A stretch of DNA of 64,000 nt from Rhodanobacteraceae bacterium (GTDB lineage Bacteria; Pseudomonadota; Gammaproteobacteria; Xanthomonadales; Rhodanobacteraceae): NCBI GenBank assembly GCA_016790075.1, contig JAEUPP010000030.1:1-64000 (forward strand), written 5' to 3'. Made by a program: the position numbers and the translations under genes. Of this stretch, positions 47,829-57,802 are shown one piece after another (position 1 is the stretch's first letter; every line of letters begins with the position of its first letter). The notes beneath the pieces were generated by a model that worked only from the letters and a program-made list of their open reading frames with translations, did not search any database and was not told the DNA's origin.

Positions 47829-49505
47829 ATGGCCAGCGTTCCTCGCGACGTCGGCGCGCTTGGCGCGACCCCACTTACTCAAGGTCACCGGCGCGTGATT
47901 TTTGCGTCCAGCCTAGGCACCGTGTTCGAGTGGTATGACTTCTACCTCTACGGTTCGCTGGCAGTGATCATTGCCAAGCAGTTCTTCACTGCACTGAATC
48001 CGACCAGCGGATTTATCTTTGCCCTGCTGGCCTTCGCTGCTGGCTTTGCCGTGCGACCATTCGGCGCACTGGTGTTTGGCCGCCTTGGTGACCTGATCGG
48101 CCGCAAGTACACCTTTCTTGTCACTATCGTGATCATGGGGCTGTCGACCTTCCTGGTCGGTATCCTGCCTAACTACGCCAGCATCGGCATTGCGGCGCCG
48201 GTAATACTGATCACGTTGCGTCTGCTGCAGGGACTTGCCCTGGGCGGCGAATACGGCGGCGCGGCGACGTACGTGGCCGAACACGCACCGCCGGGCAAGC
48301 GCGGGCTGTATACGAGTTTCATCCAGACCACGGCCACGCTGGGCCTGTTCCTTTCCTTGCTCGTCATACTCGGTTGCCGCACCTGGCTAGGTAACGCAGC
48401 ATTTGAGGACTGGGGCTGGCGCATACCCTTCCTGCTTTCGGTGCTACTGCTCGGCATATCGGTCTGGATTCGCCTGCAGCTCAATGAATCGCCATTGTTC
48501 CAGCAGATGAAAGCACAGGGCCTGGGATCGAAAGCGCCAATTGCCGAAAGTTTCTTTTCACGCAATGGCAAGATCGTGCTGCTTGCGCTGCTAGGTGCCA
48601 CTGCTGGCCAGGCGGTGGTCTGGTACGCGGGACAGTTCTATGCCCTGTTCTTTCTCACACAGACACTCAAGATAGACGCGACTACGGCGAATCTTCTGAT
48701 GGCGGGAGCACTGGCGCTGGCCACGCCGTTCTTTGTCGTTTTTGGCTGGGCATCTGACAAAATTGGCCGAAAGCCCATCATCATGGCGGGTTGCCTGATT
48801 GCTGCGCTGACCTACTTGCCTATCTTCAAGGCGCTTACGCACTACGGCAATCCTGCGCTGGCCCGGGCCAGCGCGGTTTCGCCAATCACCGTCGTTGCCG
48901 ATCCGAAGCAGTGCGCCTTCCAGTTCGTACCGGGCGAGCTCAAGTCGCATGTCGCATTTCGCAGCTCCTGTGATATCGCCAAGGGTTCGCTCGCGAGCAA
49001 GAACATTCCCTACATCAACGAAGCCGCTGCTCCCGGCAGCTTGGCCAGCGTCAGGATCGGCGCGCAGACGTTGGCAAGTTTCGACGGCACGGGCTTGGCG
49101 AACGATCAGTACAACGAACGCCATAGCGCGTTCACCCAGGCGCTGGCCGGCGCCGTAATGGCCGCCGGGTATCCGGACAAGGCCGATCCAGCGCAGATCA
49201 ATCACGCTATGGTATTTGTTCTGCTCACCATTCTTGTGATCTACGTGACCATGGTGTACGGCCCTATCGCCGCATGGCTGGTCGAACTGTTCCCGACACG
49301 TATTCGCTATACATCAATGAGCCTGCCATATCACATCGGCAACGGCTGGTTTGGCGGCTTTCTGCCGACGACGGCGTTTGCGCTGGTCGCCGCCACGGGC
49401 AACATCTACCAGGGCCTGTGGTATCCCATCGTGATTGCGCTGCTCACCTTCGTCATCGGCAGCTTGTTCCTGCGTGAAACCAAGGATGTGGATATCGCGC
49501 GGTGA
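47829..49505 (+). CDS. MFS transporter, metabolite:H+ symporter type
   Basis: 558 residues from the ATG at 47829, with a GGGAGA ribosome site. Twelve predicted membrane helices, with the MHS-family start SSLGTVFEWYDFYLYGSLA and the loop motif GRLGDLIGRKYT between helices 2 and 3. An extra-long periplasmic-side loop (about 350-455) interrupts the C-terminal half, as in some shikimate/proline-betaine-like transporters. Divergent from acs, so it may import a carboxylate such as acetate or propionate; that is inference from position. Confidence 0.85.
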   Translation: MASVPRDVGALGATPLTQGHRRVIFASSLGTVFEWYDFYLYGSLAVIIAKQFFTALNPTSGFIFALLAFAAGFAVRPFGALVFGRLGDLIGRKYTFLVTIVIMGLSTFLVGILPNYASIGIAAPVILITLRLLQGLALGGEYGGAATYVAEHAPPGKRGLYTSFIQTTATLGLFLSLLVILGCRTWLGNAAFEDWGWRIPFLLSVLLLGISVWIRLQLNESPLFQQMKAQGLGSKAPIAESFFSRNGKIVLLALLGATAGQAVVWYAGQFYALFFLTQTLKIDATTANLLMAGALALATPFFVVFGWASDKIGRKPIIMAGCLIAALTYLPIFKALTHYGNPALARASAVSPITVVADPKQCAFQFVPGELKSHVAFRSSCDIAKGSLASKNIPYINEAAAPGSLASVRIGAQTLASFDGTGLANDQYNERHSAFTQALAGAVMAAGYPDKADPAQINHAMVFVLLTILVIYVTMVYGPIAAWLVELFPTRIRYTSMSLPYHIGNGWFGGFLPTTAFALVAATGNIYQGLWYPIVIALLTFVIGSLFLRETKDVDIAR

Positions 49506-49698
49506 AAGTATTCCGATTTCGTCCGCTACAGCTTGATGCCGCGCCGCGTACACCAGGGACCGGGAAACGACGGTTCCGGTGGATCAGTTTCTGCGGCGAG
49601 TGAAAACTTCGTGATGTAACGACCAGCAGGCACGTACAGGCAACACTGGAATTATTCAGCGGCATCCGCGGGACACCGTGCCGGAATACCGTTCCAGA

Positions 49699-50874
49699 CT
49701 AGGTCCACTCAGGCGTGCCGGTGACGACGCGGTTGCGGCCGCGATGCTTGGCCAGATACATGGCGCGATCGGCGCGGCGCACCAGTTCCTGGAAATCATG
49801 GCCGTGTTCGCCAAGCGTCGCAACGCCGACGCTGATCGACAGACACAAGGATTTGCCGCGCACGTGCAGATCCAGCGCTGCAACAGCAGCACGCAAGCGC
49901 TCGGCGATCTGAGCCGCCTCGCTGCTGGCGGTATTGATGAGCAGCACCAGAAACTCCTCACCGCCGAAACGGCCTATCAGGTCGCCCGGGCGCAAATGCT
50001 GGCGTGCACACGCGACCATGTTTTTCAACGCGAAATCGCCGACTTCATGACCGTGCAGATCGTTGATGGTCTTGAAGCGATCGGCATCGAGCAGCAGCAG
50101 CGACACCTGGTGTCCGCGCTGCCTTGCGATATTGATCTGCTCACCCGCCAGTAGCTCCAGCTTGCGCCGATTGAGAGTGCCGGTCAGGGAATCGGTTGTG
50201 GCAAGTTTTTCGAGTTCGGCATTGGCGTGTTCGCTGCACATGAGCACGAAACCCAAGGTGGCGATGATCGGTACCAGTGACAGATAGCTGAAAGTGACGA
50301 TCTGCATCGGTGTCGAGGCCATGCCGCTGGTCAACGGACGTGTACTCGAGACTTCGAACACCATGCGCACCAGCAACAGCAGGGCACCGCCGGAAAATAC
50401 CGCAAGCGCGAGCAGATGGCTGGTTGGCCACGGTCGTGGCGCGGTGCGCACGGTCTCCCGTGCGGCGATCAGCAGCAGGACCATGACGACGGCCGATGAC
50501 GTTACCGCACGCAAGGCGACGTCTGGATTGATCCAGGTATAGAACACGACCGGAACCACGACCGACACCGCGATACCACGCGGTGTCGGCCAGGTGGACG
50601 TATCGCCGTGAAATATGCGCAACGCGCGCGGATATTCCGCATAGGCGAGGCAAATCATCAGATTGCCGGCAAGCACGGAGAACAGGTCCGGAATCAGATC
50701 TCGCTGGCTGAAGGCGCACCAGGCGAGGGATTGCAGCGCCGTGGCATTCGCCCACACCTTTGCGGCCCTGCCGATGGATGCGCCGTGACGCCCCAGCGTG
50801 ATCGCAAGGCAGAGTGCCAGCATTCCTGTAGCGGCGGCGGTCATGAACATGACCGTGCGCACATCGAACAGCAC
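49699..50874 (-). CDS. Membrane-bound diguanylate cyclase (GGDEF)
   Basis: 391 residues, start set at the GTG at 50874 because an AAGGGG ribosome site lies about 7 nt upstream; the frame opens at 50895. Six hydrophobic helices (about 5-205) are followed by a GGDEF domain with catalytic GGEEF and the feedback I-site RxxD exactly five residues before it (RPGDLIGRFGGEEF). It should synthesise cyclic di-GMP and be product-inhibited. No EAL domain or periplasmic sensor is present; the membrane part is a generic 6-helix input. Confidence 0.9.
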   Translation of the reverse strand: MLFDVRTVMFMTAAATGMLALCLAITLGRHGASIGRAAKVWANATALQSLAWCAFSQRDLIPDLFSVLAGNLMICLAYAEYPRALRIFHGDTSTWPTPRGIAVSVVVPVVFYTWINPDVALRAVTSSAVVMVLLLIAARETVRTAPRPWPTSHLLALAVFSGGALLLLVRMVFEVSSTRPLTSGMASTPMQIVTFSYLSLVPIIATLGFVLMCSEHANAELEKLATTDSLTGTLNRRKLELLAGEQINIARQRGHQVSLLLLDADRFKTINDLHGHEVGDFALKNMVACARQHLRPGDLIGRFGGEEFLVLLINTASSEAAQIAERLRAAVAALDLHVRGKSLCLSISVGVATLGEHGHDFQELVRRADRAMYLAKHRGRNRVVTGTPEWT

Positions 50875-51117
50875 GACGTTCCCCTTCTTTGGCACACGGC
50901 GCGCTCGAATGGCCGGCGCGCCTGGACTTGGATCGATCTAACTCCAAGCCCGCATGGTGTGCAATCGAGGTTGTGCTACGAACGCCAGGCAATTGTGACG
51001 CGAGGGGTTTCAGGTGTGCTCGCACGGGCTCGCGACCTGCGCCAACACCGCGCCATAACGCAAAAAAAGAAATTGACGGCCAGAAAACCGTGTTACAAAT
51101 CACGACGTAACGTTATG

Positions 51118-52896
51118 TTACGGCGTGACTTTGGCCTCGCGTATGTAGCGTTCAATGCGCTGATCAAGCAGCGACAGCGGCACGGATCCCAGCGAGAGCA
51201 CAGCGTCATGGAAGGCGCGCAGGTCAAAACGTGTGCCCAGTTCGCGTTCCGCCTTTGCACGTAACTCACGGATGCGCAGTTCACCGAGCTTGTAGCTCAG
51301 CGCCTGGCCTGGCCAGGAAATATAGCGGTCGATTTCAGTTGTGATCTCGTGTTCCGACAGCGCCGAGTTGTCCCGCAGCAGGGCCAGAGCCTGCTCGCGC
51401 GTCCAGCCTTTGGCATGGATGCCGGTGTCGATGACCAGGCGGCAGGCGCGCCACATTTCGTAGGTCAGTCGGCCGAACTGTTCGTAAGGGGTTTCGTAGA
51501 TGCCCATTTCCACGCCCAGGTGCTCGGCGTACAGCGCCCAACCCTCGCCGAAGGCCGAGATATAGCTGTAGCGCCGAAATGGGGGTTGCTCGCCCTGCTC
51601 GCTGGCGAGCGCGCCCTGCAGATGATGTCCAGGCACCGCTTCGTGCAAGGTCAGCGCCGGCAGGGCATAGAGCGGGCGTGCTTCCAGCTTCCAGGTGTTG
51701 ACCCAGTAGAAACCGGCGCCCTTGCCGCCGGCGGGGGCGGGACTGTAACGGCCGGTCGTGTAATACGGCGCGATCGCCGCTGGCACCGGCGCGACTCCGT
51801 AGGGCAGACGCGGCAACGCCGCAAAGTACTTGGGCAATTCGCCATCGATGCGTTTGGCGATAAAGCTGGCATGCATCAGCAGTTCGCGCGGCGTCTTGGC
51901 GTAGAACTGCGGATCGGTGCGCAGGAAGGCGAGGAAGGCAGCAAAGTCGCCGTCGAATTTTGCTTCTTTTATTACTTTTTCCATTTCTGCGCGAATTCGT
52001 GCTACTTCCTTGAGCCCGATGGCGTGAATTTCCTCGGGACTCAGATCCAGTGTCACGTATTCGCGGATCTGCTGGCGGTAGTAGGCTTCGCCGTCGGGTA
52101 GCGAATAGGCACCGAGTGTCTTGCGCGCCTTGGGCACATACTCGCCGACGAAGTACTTCAACAGCCTGGCGTAAGCCGGAATGACCTGCTCGCGAATCAC
52201 CTTCTGGCCGTCGCGGCGCAACGCCGTTGCGTCGTCGGCGCTGATCGTCGCGGGGAATTTCTTGAACGGCGCATAGAACGGGTTCTGTTCGAGTTCGTTA
52301 CCTTCAGCAATGTTGCGCAGGGGGCCGTCGCGGCCTTGCAGCACAACCTGGGGCAAGGTCATGCCGACCTTGACGCCCTGCTTGAGCAGCACGATGTGTT
52401 CGTCGAAATAGGCTGGAATTGCGGCCAGGCGTTTGAGGTAGTTGTCGTAGTCAGCGCGCGTCTCCAGCGGCTGTGATTCCGGCATCTGGATCAGGTCGGC
52501 GTAGAAACTCGAATCCGATGTCATAGGCAACAGATAGCCGCGCACGCGGATGCTGCCAATGGCGTTGGCAAGCTGTTCGCGGTAAATCGCGTAGTTGATC
52601 TGTTGTGGTGGCGACAGCTGGTCCGATGTTATGGCGTCGAGCTCACGCTGGAATGCCTGGAGGTCCTTGAGCCGGCGCTGCTGGCTGGCTTCGTCGACAT
52701 GCCCGAGTTCGCCGTCATGGCGGTGATTGCCGGTATAGGTCGCCAGCTGCGGGTATTCGCGCTGGCGCCAGTCCCATTCACGTTCGTACAAGGCCTTGAA
52801 ACGGGCATCGGCCGTGTCGGTGGCGAGAGGCCCGGCAATTGCGCCGACACTCAGGGCCAGTGCAAGCAATGCTGTGGCAATACGAATCGATGGCAT
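51118..52896 (-). CDS. DUF885 family protein (putative secreted peptidase)
   Basis: 592 residues from the ATG at 52896, with a GGGAG site and a signal peptide (SIRIATALLALALSVGAIA). The DUF885 hallmark HEAVPGHHLQG, a zinc-site-like HExxxGHH, lies near residue 420, with LGVEMGIYETPYEQFG downstream. Family members are thought to be metallopeptidases or carboxypeptidase-like hydrolases; few have been tested. An imperfect inverted repeat spans its stop codon. It diverges from the rhomboid gene. Confidence 0.87.
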   Translation of the reverse strand: MPSIRIATALLALALSVGAIAGPLATDTADARFKALYEREWDWRQREYPQLATYTGNHRHDGELGHVDEASQQRRLKDLQAFQRELDAITSDQLSPPQQINYAIYREQLANAIGSIRVRGYLLPMTSDSSFYADLIQMPESQPLETRADYDNYLKRLAAIPAYFDEHIVLLKQGVKVGMTLPQVVLQGRDGPLRNIAEGNELEQNPFYAPFKKFPATISADDATALRRDGQKVIREQVIPAYARLLKYFVGEYVPKARKTLGAYSLPDGEAYYRQQIREYVTLDLSPEEIHAIGLKEVARIRAEMEKVIKEAKFDGDFAAFLAFLRTDPQFYAKTPRELLMHASFIAKRIDGELPKYFAALPRLPYGVAPVPAAIAPYYTTGRYSPAPAGGKGAGFYWVNTWKLEARPLYALPALTLHEAVPGHHLQGALASEQGEQPPFRRYSYISAFGEGWALYAEHLGVEMGIYETPYEQFGRLTYEMWRACRLVIDTGIHAKGWTREQALALLRDNSALSEHEITTEIDRYISWPGQALSYKLGELRIRELRAKAERELGTRFDLRAFHDAVLSLGSVPLSLLDQRIERYIREAKVTP

Positions 52897-53009
52897 GCGG
52901 AGTCTCCCGGGCAACCCGCCGAGACTAGCCCAGGCCGGGCCGTCTACACCCCTGCATAACGTCGTGGATCAGCTCTTGTGACCGAAGTCGGCGCCCCAAC
53001 CTCGCCGCC

Positions 53010-53774
53010 ATGGAAATGACAGCTGCCGTTCCGCCCCGTGAGATGCCGCAACTCAAGCGTGCTGCGCTATTGGCACTCGCGCTGGTCGCCATACTCTGGC
53101 TGGTGAAGCTCGCCGAAACCCTCGGCGGCTTTGATTTCAGGGAGTTGGGCGTGCGCCCCCTGCAGTGGCACGGCCTGGCCGGGGTCCTGACCGCGCCGCT
53201 GGTGCACGGCTCCTACCAACACCTGATCATGAACAGCATGCCGCTTGCCGTGCTGCTGACGCTGGCGCGATTCAACTACCCCAGCGGTTCCTGGCGCGCC
53301 CTGATGTTTATCTGGCTGGTTGGCGGCCTGGGGCTCTGGTTTATCGGGCGTCCGTCCTGGCATATCGGCGCTAGCGGTGTTACCCACGGACTCATGTTCT
53401 ATCTGTTCGTGCTCGGCTTGCTGCGGCGCGACCGCTATGCGATGGCGACCGCGCTGGTCGTGTTTTTTCTGTACGGCGGCATGGTTGTGACCGTGCTGCC
53501 GCGTGAGCCTGAGGTGTCCTGGGAAGCCCATCTGAGCGGTGCATTGGCGGGCGCGCTCGCCGCATTCCTCTGGCAGCGGCGCGATCCGCCAGCGCCCTTG
53601 CCCAAGCCGAGCTGGGAAATCGACCCGCCGCTGACCAACGACGCGGACACCTACGAGCAGCCGCGACCGGACCATGTACCCGTGCTCTGGCATCGACTGC
53701 CCGATGAGCGCGGCGTCATACTCGAATTCCCGCGCCGCCGCCGTGACGATGACACGCCGCCGACCCTGCATTGA
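53010..53774 (+). CDS. Rhomboid family intramembrane serine protease
   Basis: 254 residues with six or seven hydrophobic segments. The catalytic serine is in the GASG motif (WHIGASGVTHG, near residue 120) and the paired histidine in WEAHLSGALAG (near 175). A short Pro/Arg-rich cytoplasmic tail follows. Rhomboids cleave membrane-helix substrates; the bacterial substrate is not predictable. The gene overlaps the next one by 26 bp, indicating an operon. The ATG at 53010 is used; 53016 is an alternative. Confidence 0.88.
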   Translation: MEMTAAVPPREMPQLKRAALLALALVAILWLVKLAETLGGFDFRELGVRPLQWHGLAGVLTAPLVHGSYQHLIMNSMPLAVLLTLARFNYPSGSWRALMFIWLVGGLGLWFIGRPSWHIGASGVTHGLMFYLFVLGLLRRDRYAMATALVVFFLYGGMVVTVLPREPEVSWEAHLSGALAGALAAFLWQRRDPPAPLPKPSWEIDPPLTNDADTYEQPRPDHVPVLWHRLPDERGVILEFPRRRRDDDTPPTLH

Positions 53775-54987
53775 GCGCGTTCGTGGCGTCTTGCTCGTCC
53801 TGACGGCGTTGCTGGCTGCTCCCAGCGCGGCGAATTTGGCCTCGCCGCCGCTGACGCACAGCGTGTATGTGTGGCAGCGCGTCTGGGACGCAGCGCTGCG
53901 CCAGTCCATCGCCGAATCGCCGACGTTTGCCACTTCGCTGCGGGTACTTGCCCTGCAGTTTGGTTCCGGCCGTGTGGTCAAGCCTGGCATCGACTGGGCA
54001 GCGCTGCGTGCGACTGGCCTGCCGGTAACGTTGGTCGCCCGCGTAGACGGCGCGGCGGCGCTGAGTCCGGACGAGCAAGACCGCTTCCTGGCAGCCCTGC
54101 GTGAACTGGCCGAGACCGCGAAGGCTCAGGGCTGGGATCGCTTTGATCTCGAGATCGACCATGACTGCGCCACGGCGCAACTTGCCGCCTATGCACAGCT
54201 GCTGGCGCGGGTTCGCGCGAGTATAGGGTCGCTGGACAGCTTGAGCATTACGGCGCTGCCCGCCTGGCGCGCCGCACCGGCGCTGAGCGCGGTGCTGGCC
54301 CAGACCGATGCCAGTGTGCTGCAGGTTCATGCGGTCAGCGATCCGGCGCGCGGCTTGTTCGATGGCAGGCAGGCGCAGCGCTGGGTCGCCGAGTGGGCGC
54401 TGCGCAGTGGCGAAAAACCCTTTCTCGTCGCTCTGCCTGCTTATGGCGCCAGGCTCAAGCTCGATCACCAGGGGGCGCTCGTGGCGGTGGAGAGCGAGCA
54501 GCGGTTGCCAGCGCGTAGTGCGTCGGCGCGGGAGATCCATGTCGATCCACGCGAGATAGCCGCCTGGCTGGGCGAGCTGCGCGCGCGCGGCTATCCGAAT
54601 CTCGCCGGTATCGCCTGGTTCCGGCTGCCGCACGCGGCTGACCAGCGGGCCTGGGCGCTACGCACGTTGCGCGCCGTCATTACGGGACAGCCACTGCAGT
54701 CCACGCTGCGTGTCGCGACACCGTTACGCGACAACGGGGCTATTGATGTGTCGCTGCACAGCGACGGTTCCATCGACGCCGAACCACCAGCCGCGCTGGT
54801 GGTCGACGGAAACTGCAGCGCAGGCGATGCGGCCAACGGCTATCGCCTGGTGCGGGGCACGCCTTGGCGCTTCGAGCACACCGCGTCTGCACCACTGCGT
54901 GCAGGCAGTGGCCGGGTTGTTGGCTGGTTGCGTTGTGCCGATCCGGCACAGGTGCGTGTACACGTCTCACCGGTCTCACAGCGGTAA
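53749..54987 (+). CDS. DUF3142 domain protein, secreted
   Basis: 412 residues from the ATG at 53749, which lies inside the end of the rhomboid gene and gives a signal peptide (GVLLVLTALLAAPSAANL). The core has a TIM-barrel-like pattern with RFDLEIDHDCATAQLAAYAQLL and FLVALPAYGARL, the DUF3142 signature, and a small C-terminal beta domain with two cysteines. The family looks like a glycoside-hydrolase relative without a proven reaction. It overlaps the convergent Lrp gene by 12 bp. Confidence 0.78.
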   Translation: MTRRRPCIERVRGVLLVLTALLAAPSAANLASPPLTHSVYVWQRVWDAALRQSIAESPTFATSLRVLALQFGSGRVVKPGIDWAALRATGLPVTLVARVDGAAALSPDEQDRFLAALRELAETAKAQGWDRFDLEIDHDCATAQLAAYAQLLARVRASIGSLDSLSITALPAWRAAPALSAVLAQTDASVLQVHAVSDPARGLFDGRQAQRWVAEWALRSGEKPFLVALPAYGARLKLDHQGALVAVESEQRLPARSASAREIHVDPREIAAWLGELRARGYPNLAGIAWFRLPHAADQRAWALRTLRAVITGQPLQSTLRVATPLRDNGAIDVSLHSDGSIDAEPPAALVVDGNCSAGDAANGYRLVRGTPWRFEHTASAPLRAGSGRVVGWLRCADPAQVRVHVSPVSQR

Positions 54988-55443
54988 TGCATCGGTCTGC
55001 TTGACCGTGCGCAGTACAAAGCTCGAATTCACATCCGCCACGCCCGAGTCGTTGAGCAGCCGGTCGAGCAGGAAGCGTGAGAAGTGATCAAGGTCTTCGA
55101 CGACGACGTGCAGCAGATAGTCCATGTCGCCGGTCAGCGCATGGCAGGCGACAACTTCGCGCGAGTCCTCTATGCGACGGATGAAATGCGCTATGGATTC
55201 GGCATCGTGGCGAGCCAGCTGTACGCGCACAAAGGCCTGCAGGCCTAGCCCGACGGCACGCGGATCGACCCGTGCGGCATAGCCGCTGATGACCCCGATC
55301 TGCTCCAGCCGCTGGACGCGGCGCAGGCAGGCTGAAGCCGACAGGCTGACCTTGTCGGCCAGCTCGGTATTGGTGATACGTCCGGTGTGCTGCAGCACCT
55401 CGAGGATGCGCAGATCCGTGCGGTCCAGTTCGATATCAGGCAT
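54976..55443 (-). CDS. Lrp/AsnC family transcriptional regulator
   Basis: 155 residues from the ATG at 55443; a TTG at 55455 would add four residues. An N-terminal helix-turn-helix (LDRTDLRILEVLQHTGRIT, then ELADKVSLSASACLRRVQRL) is followed by a RAM ligand-binding domain (ACHALTGDMDYLLHVV). These octameric regulators respond to amino acids. It is divergent from phhA, so control of phenylalanine catabolism is likely, by position. Confidence 0.92.
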   Translation of the reverse strand: MPDIELDRTDLRILEVLQHTGRITNTELADKVSLSASACLRRVQRLEQIGVISGYAARVDPRAVGLGLQAFVRVQLARHDAESIAHFIRRIEDSREVVACHALTGDMDYLLHVVVEDLDHFSRFLLDRLLNDSGVADVNSSFVLRTVKQTDALPL

Positions 55444-55583
55444 ATCATTGCTCAATTACTGGCTCGGATCGAATTATATTGCGCAGCCACTGGCTATCGG
55501 CGCAACAAAGCAAGCCTGTTGCGCGGTGTCGGGTCTACACTGCCGGCGGCGCGCAAACTCCAGCGCGGATCGGGAGCAGGTCC
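55444..55583. promoter_or_regulatory. Shared Lrp / phhA divergent control region
   Basis: 140 bp between the two start codons, including an AT-rich patch (AATTATATT near 55474) suited to promoter -10 elements and Lrp binding. A GGGAG ribosome site lies 10 nt before the phhA ATG. Individual boxes cannot be assigned with confidence. Confidence 0.35.
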
Positions 55584-56474
55584 ATGCAAGGCAACGCACA
55601 ACGCGTCGAACATCAGCTGACCGACAAGGGTTATGTGCCGGTCTACACGACGCGCGTTATCGCCCAGCCTTGGGAAACCTATACGGCTGACGATCATCGC
55701 ACCTGGGCCACCTTGTTCCGGCGACAGCGCGAGATCCTGCCTGGCCGCGCCGCCAAGGAGTTCATCGACAACCAGGAGCGTTTCGGCATGTCGGCCGATG
55801 CGATCCCCAAGTTCAGCGATCTCAATCGTGTGCTGTCGGTGGCCACGGGCTGGGAACTCATCGCCGTTGAGGGCCTGCTGCCGGAACTCACGTTCTTTGA
55901 GCATCTCGCCAACCGGCGTTTCCCGGTGACCTGGTGGATACGCAAGCCCGAACAGCTTGATTACCTGTCCGAACCCGATCTGTTCCACGACCTGTTCGGG
56001 CATGTGCCGCTGCTGCTGAACCCGGTCTTCGCCGACTACATGCAGGCGTACGGCTGTGGCGGGGTCAAGGCGGCGGCGATAGGACCGGAAGCCCTCGTCA
56101 ATCTCACGCGCCTGTACTGGTATACGGTCGAGTTCGGTTTGATCAACACCCCCGAGGGCCTACGCATCTACGGCGCCGGGATAGTGAGTTCCAAGGGCGA
56201 ATCGATATATTGCCTGGACTCGGCGGCACCCAACCGCCTGGGTTTCGACCTCGAACGCGTGATGTGTACCCGCTACCGCATCGATACCTATCAGAAGACC
56301 TATTTCGTCATCGACAGCTATGCGCAGCTGATGGATGCGACACGGCCAGATTTCACGCCGATCTACGCCCGCCTCGCTGCGCAGCCCTCGCACCCGGCTG
56401 GCAATGTGCTTGATAGCGACCAGGTCTATCAGCGCGGCAGTGGCGAAGGCTGGCTCAACGACGGCGACGTATGA
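55584..56474 (+). CDS. phhA: Phenylalanine-4-hydroxylase
   Basis: 296 residues from the ATG at 55584; the longer frame from 55479 is not family-like. The iron ligands are visible as H135 and H140 in FHDLFGHVPLL and E183 in YWYTVEFGL. It converts phenylalanine to tyrosine with tetrahydropterin and oxygen, the first step of aerobic phenylalanine degradation. The N-terminal ACT regulatory domain of the mammalian enzyme is absent, as in bacteria. The neighbouring Lrp gene is the probable regulator. Confidence 0.95.
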   Translation: MQGNAQRVEHQLTDKGYVPVYTTRVIAQPWETYTADDHRTWATLFRRQREILPGRAAKEFIDNQERFGMSADAIPKFSDLNRVLSVATGWELIAVEGLLPELTFFEHLANRRFPVTWWIRKPEQLDYLSEPDLFHDLFGHVPLLLNPVFADYMQAYGCGGVKAAAIGPEALVNLTRLYWYTVEFGLINTPEGLRIYGAGIVSSKGESIYCLDSAAPNRLGFDLERVMCTRYRIDTYQKTYFVIDSYAQLMDATRPDFTPIYARLAAQPSHPAGNVLDSDQVYQRGSGEGWLNDGDV

Positions 56475-56635
56475 GGAGCATGTACGGGTTGCGGTTCGCC
56501 ACGCACACTGCAACCTGAAGCGCACCTCTGAATGTTGCCTGTGCGGCAGTGACAAACGGCCCGAGTGGACTAGCCCGCATTTCTCACCCCCGTTCGTATC
56601 GGTGGCCGCAGTAGAAGGGGAATGAGAAATGCGCG

Positions 56636-57112
56636 CTAGACGGCAGACCAGCGCTGACCACGGTACTGGGGCTGCAGTCCGCGCACGGCGCAGACCAGGA
56701 GGTTCAAGACCGCGGCCGACATCGCCAGCGCGACGGATGGCAGCGCCCCGGCACTCCACAGGGCGGTCTCGTTGCCGGCGGTGACTACCAGCGTGGAAAT
56801 CAGCAGCGCTGCGCCGGGCATAAGCTGAAGCAGCCAGCGGCGCCAGGACCAGCGCTGGCGTCCGTGGCGGCTACGCCACCAGAGCGGTCCGGCCAGCAGC
56901 GGAAACGCGAGGCCGAGCAGTGCCATCTTGGGAAACATCAGCCCTAGCGGTGAAGCCAGCAGCACGAGTTCTGCGCCGCTTGCGCCGATGGCAAAGGCAA
57001 ACGCCGCATCCCAGCGCCGGGCATGATCGGCCTGGGGATGGCTGCAGATTGCCGCGCCGGTAAAGCCGGCGAGAGTCAGACACAGCAGAGCGAAGAGCAG
57101 CGCGGTAGCCAT
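56636..57112 (-). CDS. Hypothetical membrane protein
   Basis: 158 residues from the ATG at 57112 (MATALLFALL). Four or five hydrophobic helices (about 3-20, 32-52, 58-74, 92-108, 120-142) with a basic loop between. No family was recognised. It is the last gene of the minus-strand yajQ-arfB-acyltransferase run, 87 bp after the acyltransferase stop. It could be a real gene or, less likely, a chance frame; the helical pattern favours the former. Confidence 0.55.
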   Translation of the reverse strand: MATALLFALLCLTLAGFTGAAICSHPQADHARRWDAAFAFAIGASGAELVLLASPLGLMFPKMALLGLAFPLLAGPLWWRSRHGRQRWSWRRWLLQLMPGAALLISTLVVTAGNETALWSAGALPSVALAMSAAVLNLLVCAVRGLQPQYRGQRWSAV

Positions 57113-57199
57113 GCGCCCAGTCTGCGCGCGCCGGATGACAGCTTGGCGACAGCCACGTGAAGCCATTGCGGCCGACGCCGCGGTGCCACACTAGCCTGT

Positions 57200-57802
57200 T
57201 CAGAATGCGCCACGATGCTTGCCGCGCCAGGGGCGATAGAACTCGCGGATACGCGCGATATCGGCGTCGCGGTCCTCGCTGAGCGTAAACAGCGGGCCTA
57301 TGCCTATGGTCTTTTCGGGGTAGTGAAAGTAGAGCGTCATGACCGGCACGTTCGCGGCCCGCGCGATCTGCCAGAAACCCGATTTCCACTTGGTCACAGA
57401 TTTGCGCGTGCCTTCGGCGGCGATGCCGAGCCAGAGCCGCTCGCTGTCGCTGAAGCGCGCCACCATCTGCTCGACGACGCCATGGGCCGCACTGCGCTCG
57501 ATCGGTATTCCGCCCAGGCGCCGCAGCAACAGGCCCAATGGGCCGCGGAACAGCTCCTTTTTCGCCATGAACGACGCATCGAGCCCCAGGGCGACCTTGA
57601 ACATCAGCCCCCAGACACCGTCCCACCAGGAGGAATGTGGTGCCGCGACGAACACGAGTTTGGGCACGTCGGGAAACTGGCCGACGAGTTTCCAGCCACA
57701 AATACGCAGCAGCCAGCCGACAAAGCGGCTCAGCCGAGACGGCGGCGACTGCGGCATCTGCGCTGGCAGCGTGCCGGAATAGGGCAGGCCGTGGTCGCTC
57801 AC
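57200..57802 (-). CDS. PlsC-like lysophospholipid acyltransferase
   Basis: 200 residues. The start GTG at 57802 overlaps the arfB stop in GTGA; an ATG at 57757 is an alternative. The HX4D acyltransferase motif reads APHSSWWDG, and the substrate block GIAAEGTRKSVTKWKSGF is a variant of FPEGTRS. It matches the compact PlsC subfamily with APHxSxWD rather than classic PlsC. A role in acylating lysophospholipids or glycerol 3-phosphate at the inner membrane is likely. Confidence 0.82.
   Translation of the reverse strand: MSDHGLPYSGTLPAQMPQSPPSRLSRFVGWLLRICGWKLVGQFPDVPKLVFVAAPHSSWWDGVWGLMFKVALGLDASFMAKKELFRGPLGLLLRRLGGIPIERSAAHGVVEQMVARFSDSERLWLGIAAEGTRKSVTKWKSGFWQIARAANVPVMTLYFHYPEKTIGIGPLFTLSEDRDADIARIREFYRPWRGKHRGAF

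Noticed and set aside
51098-51127. Inverted repeat over the DUF885 stop as terminator
   Set aside because: Arms are short with bulges and no T-run follows on the minus strand.
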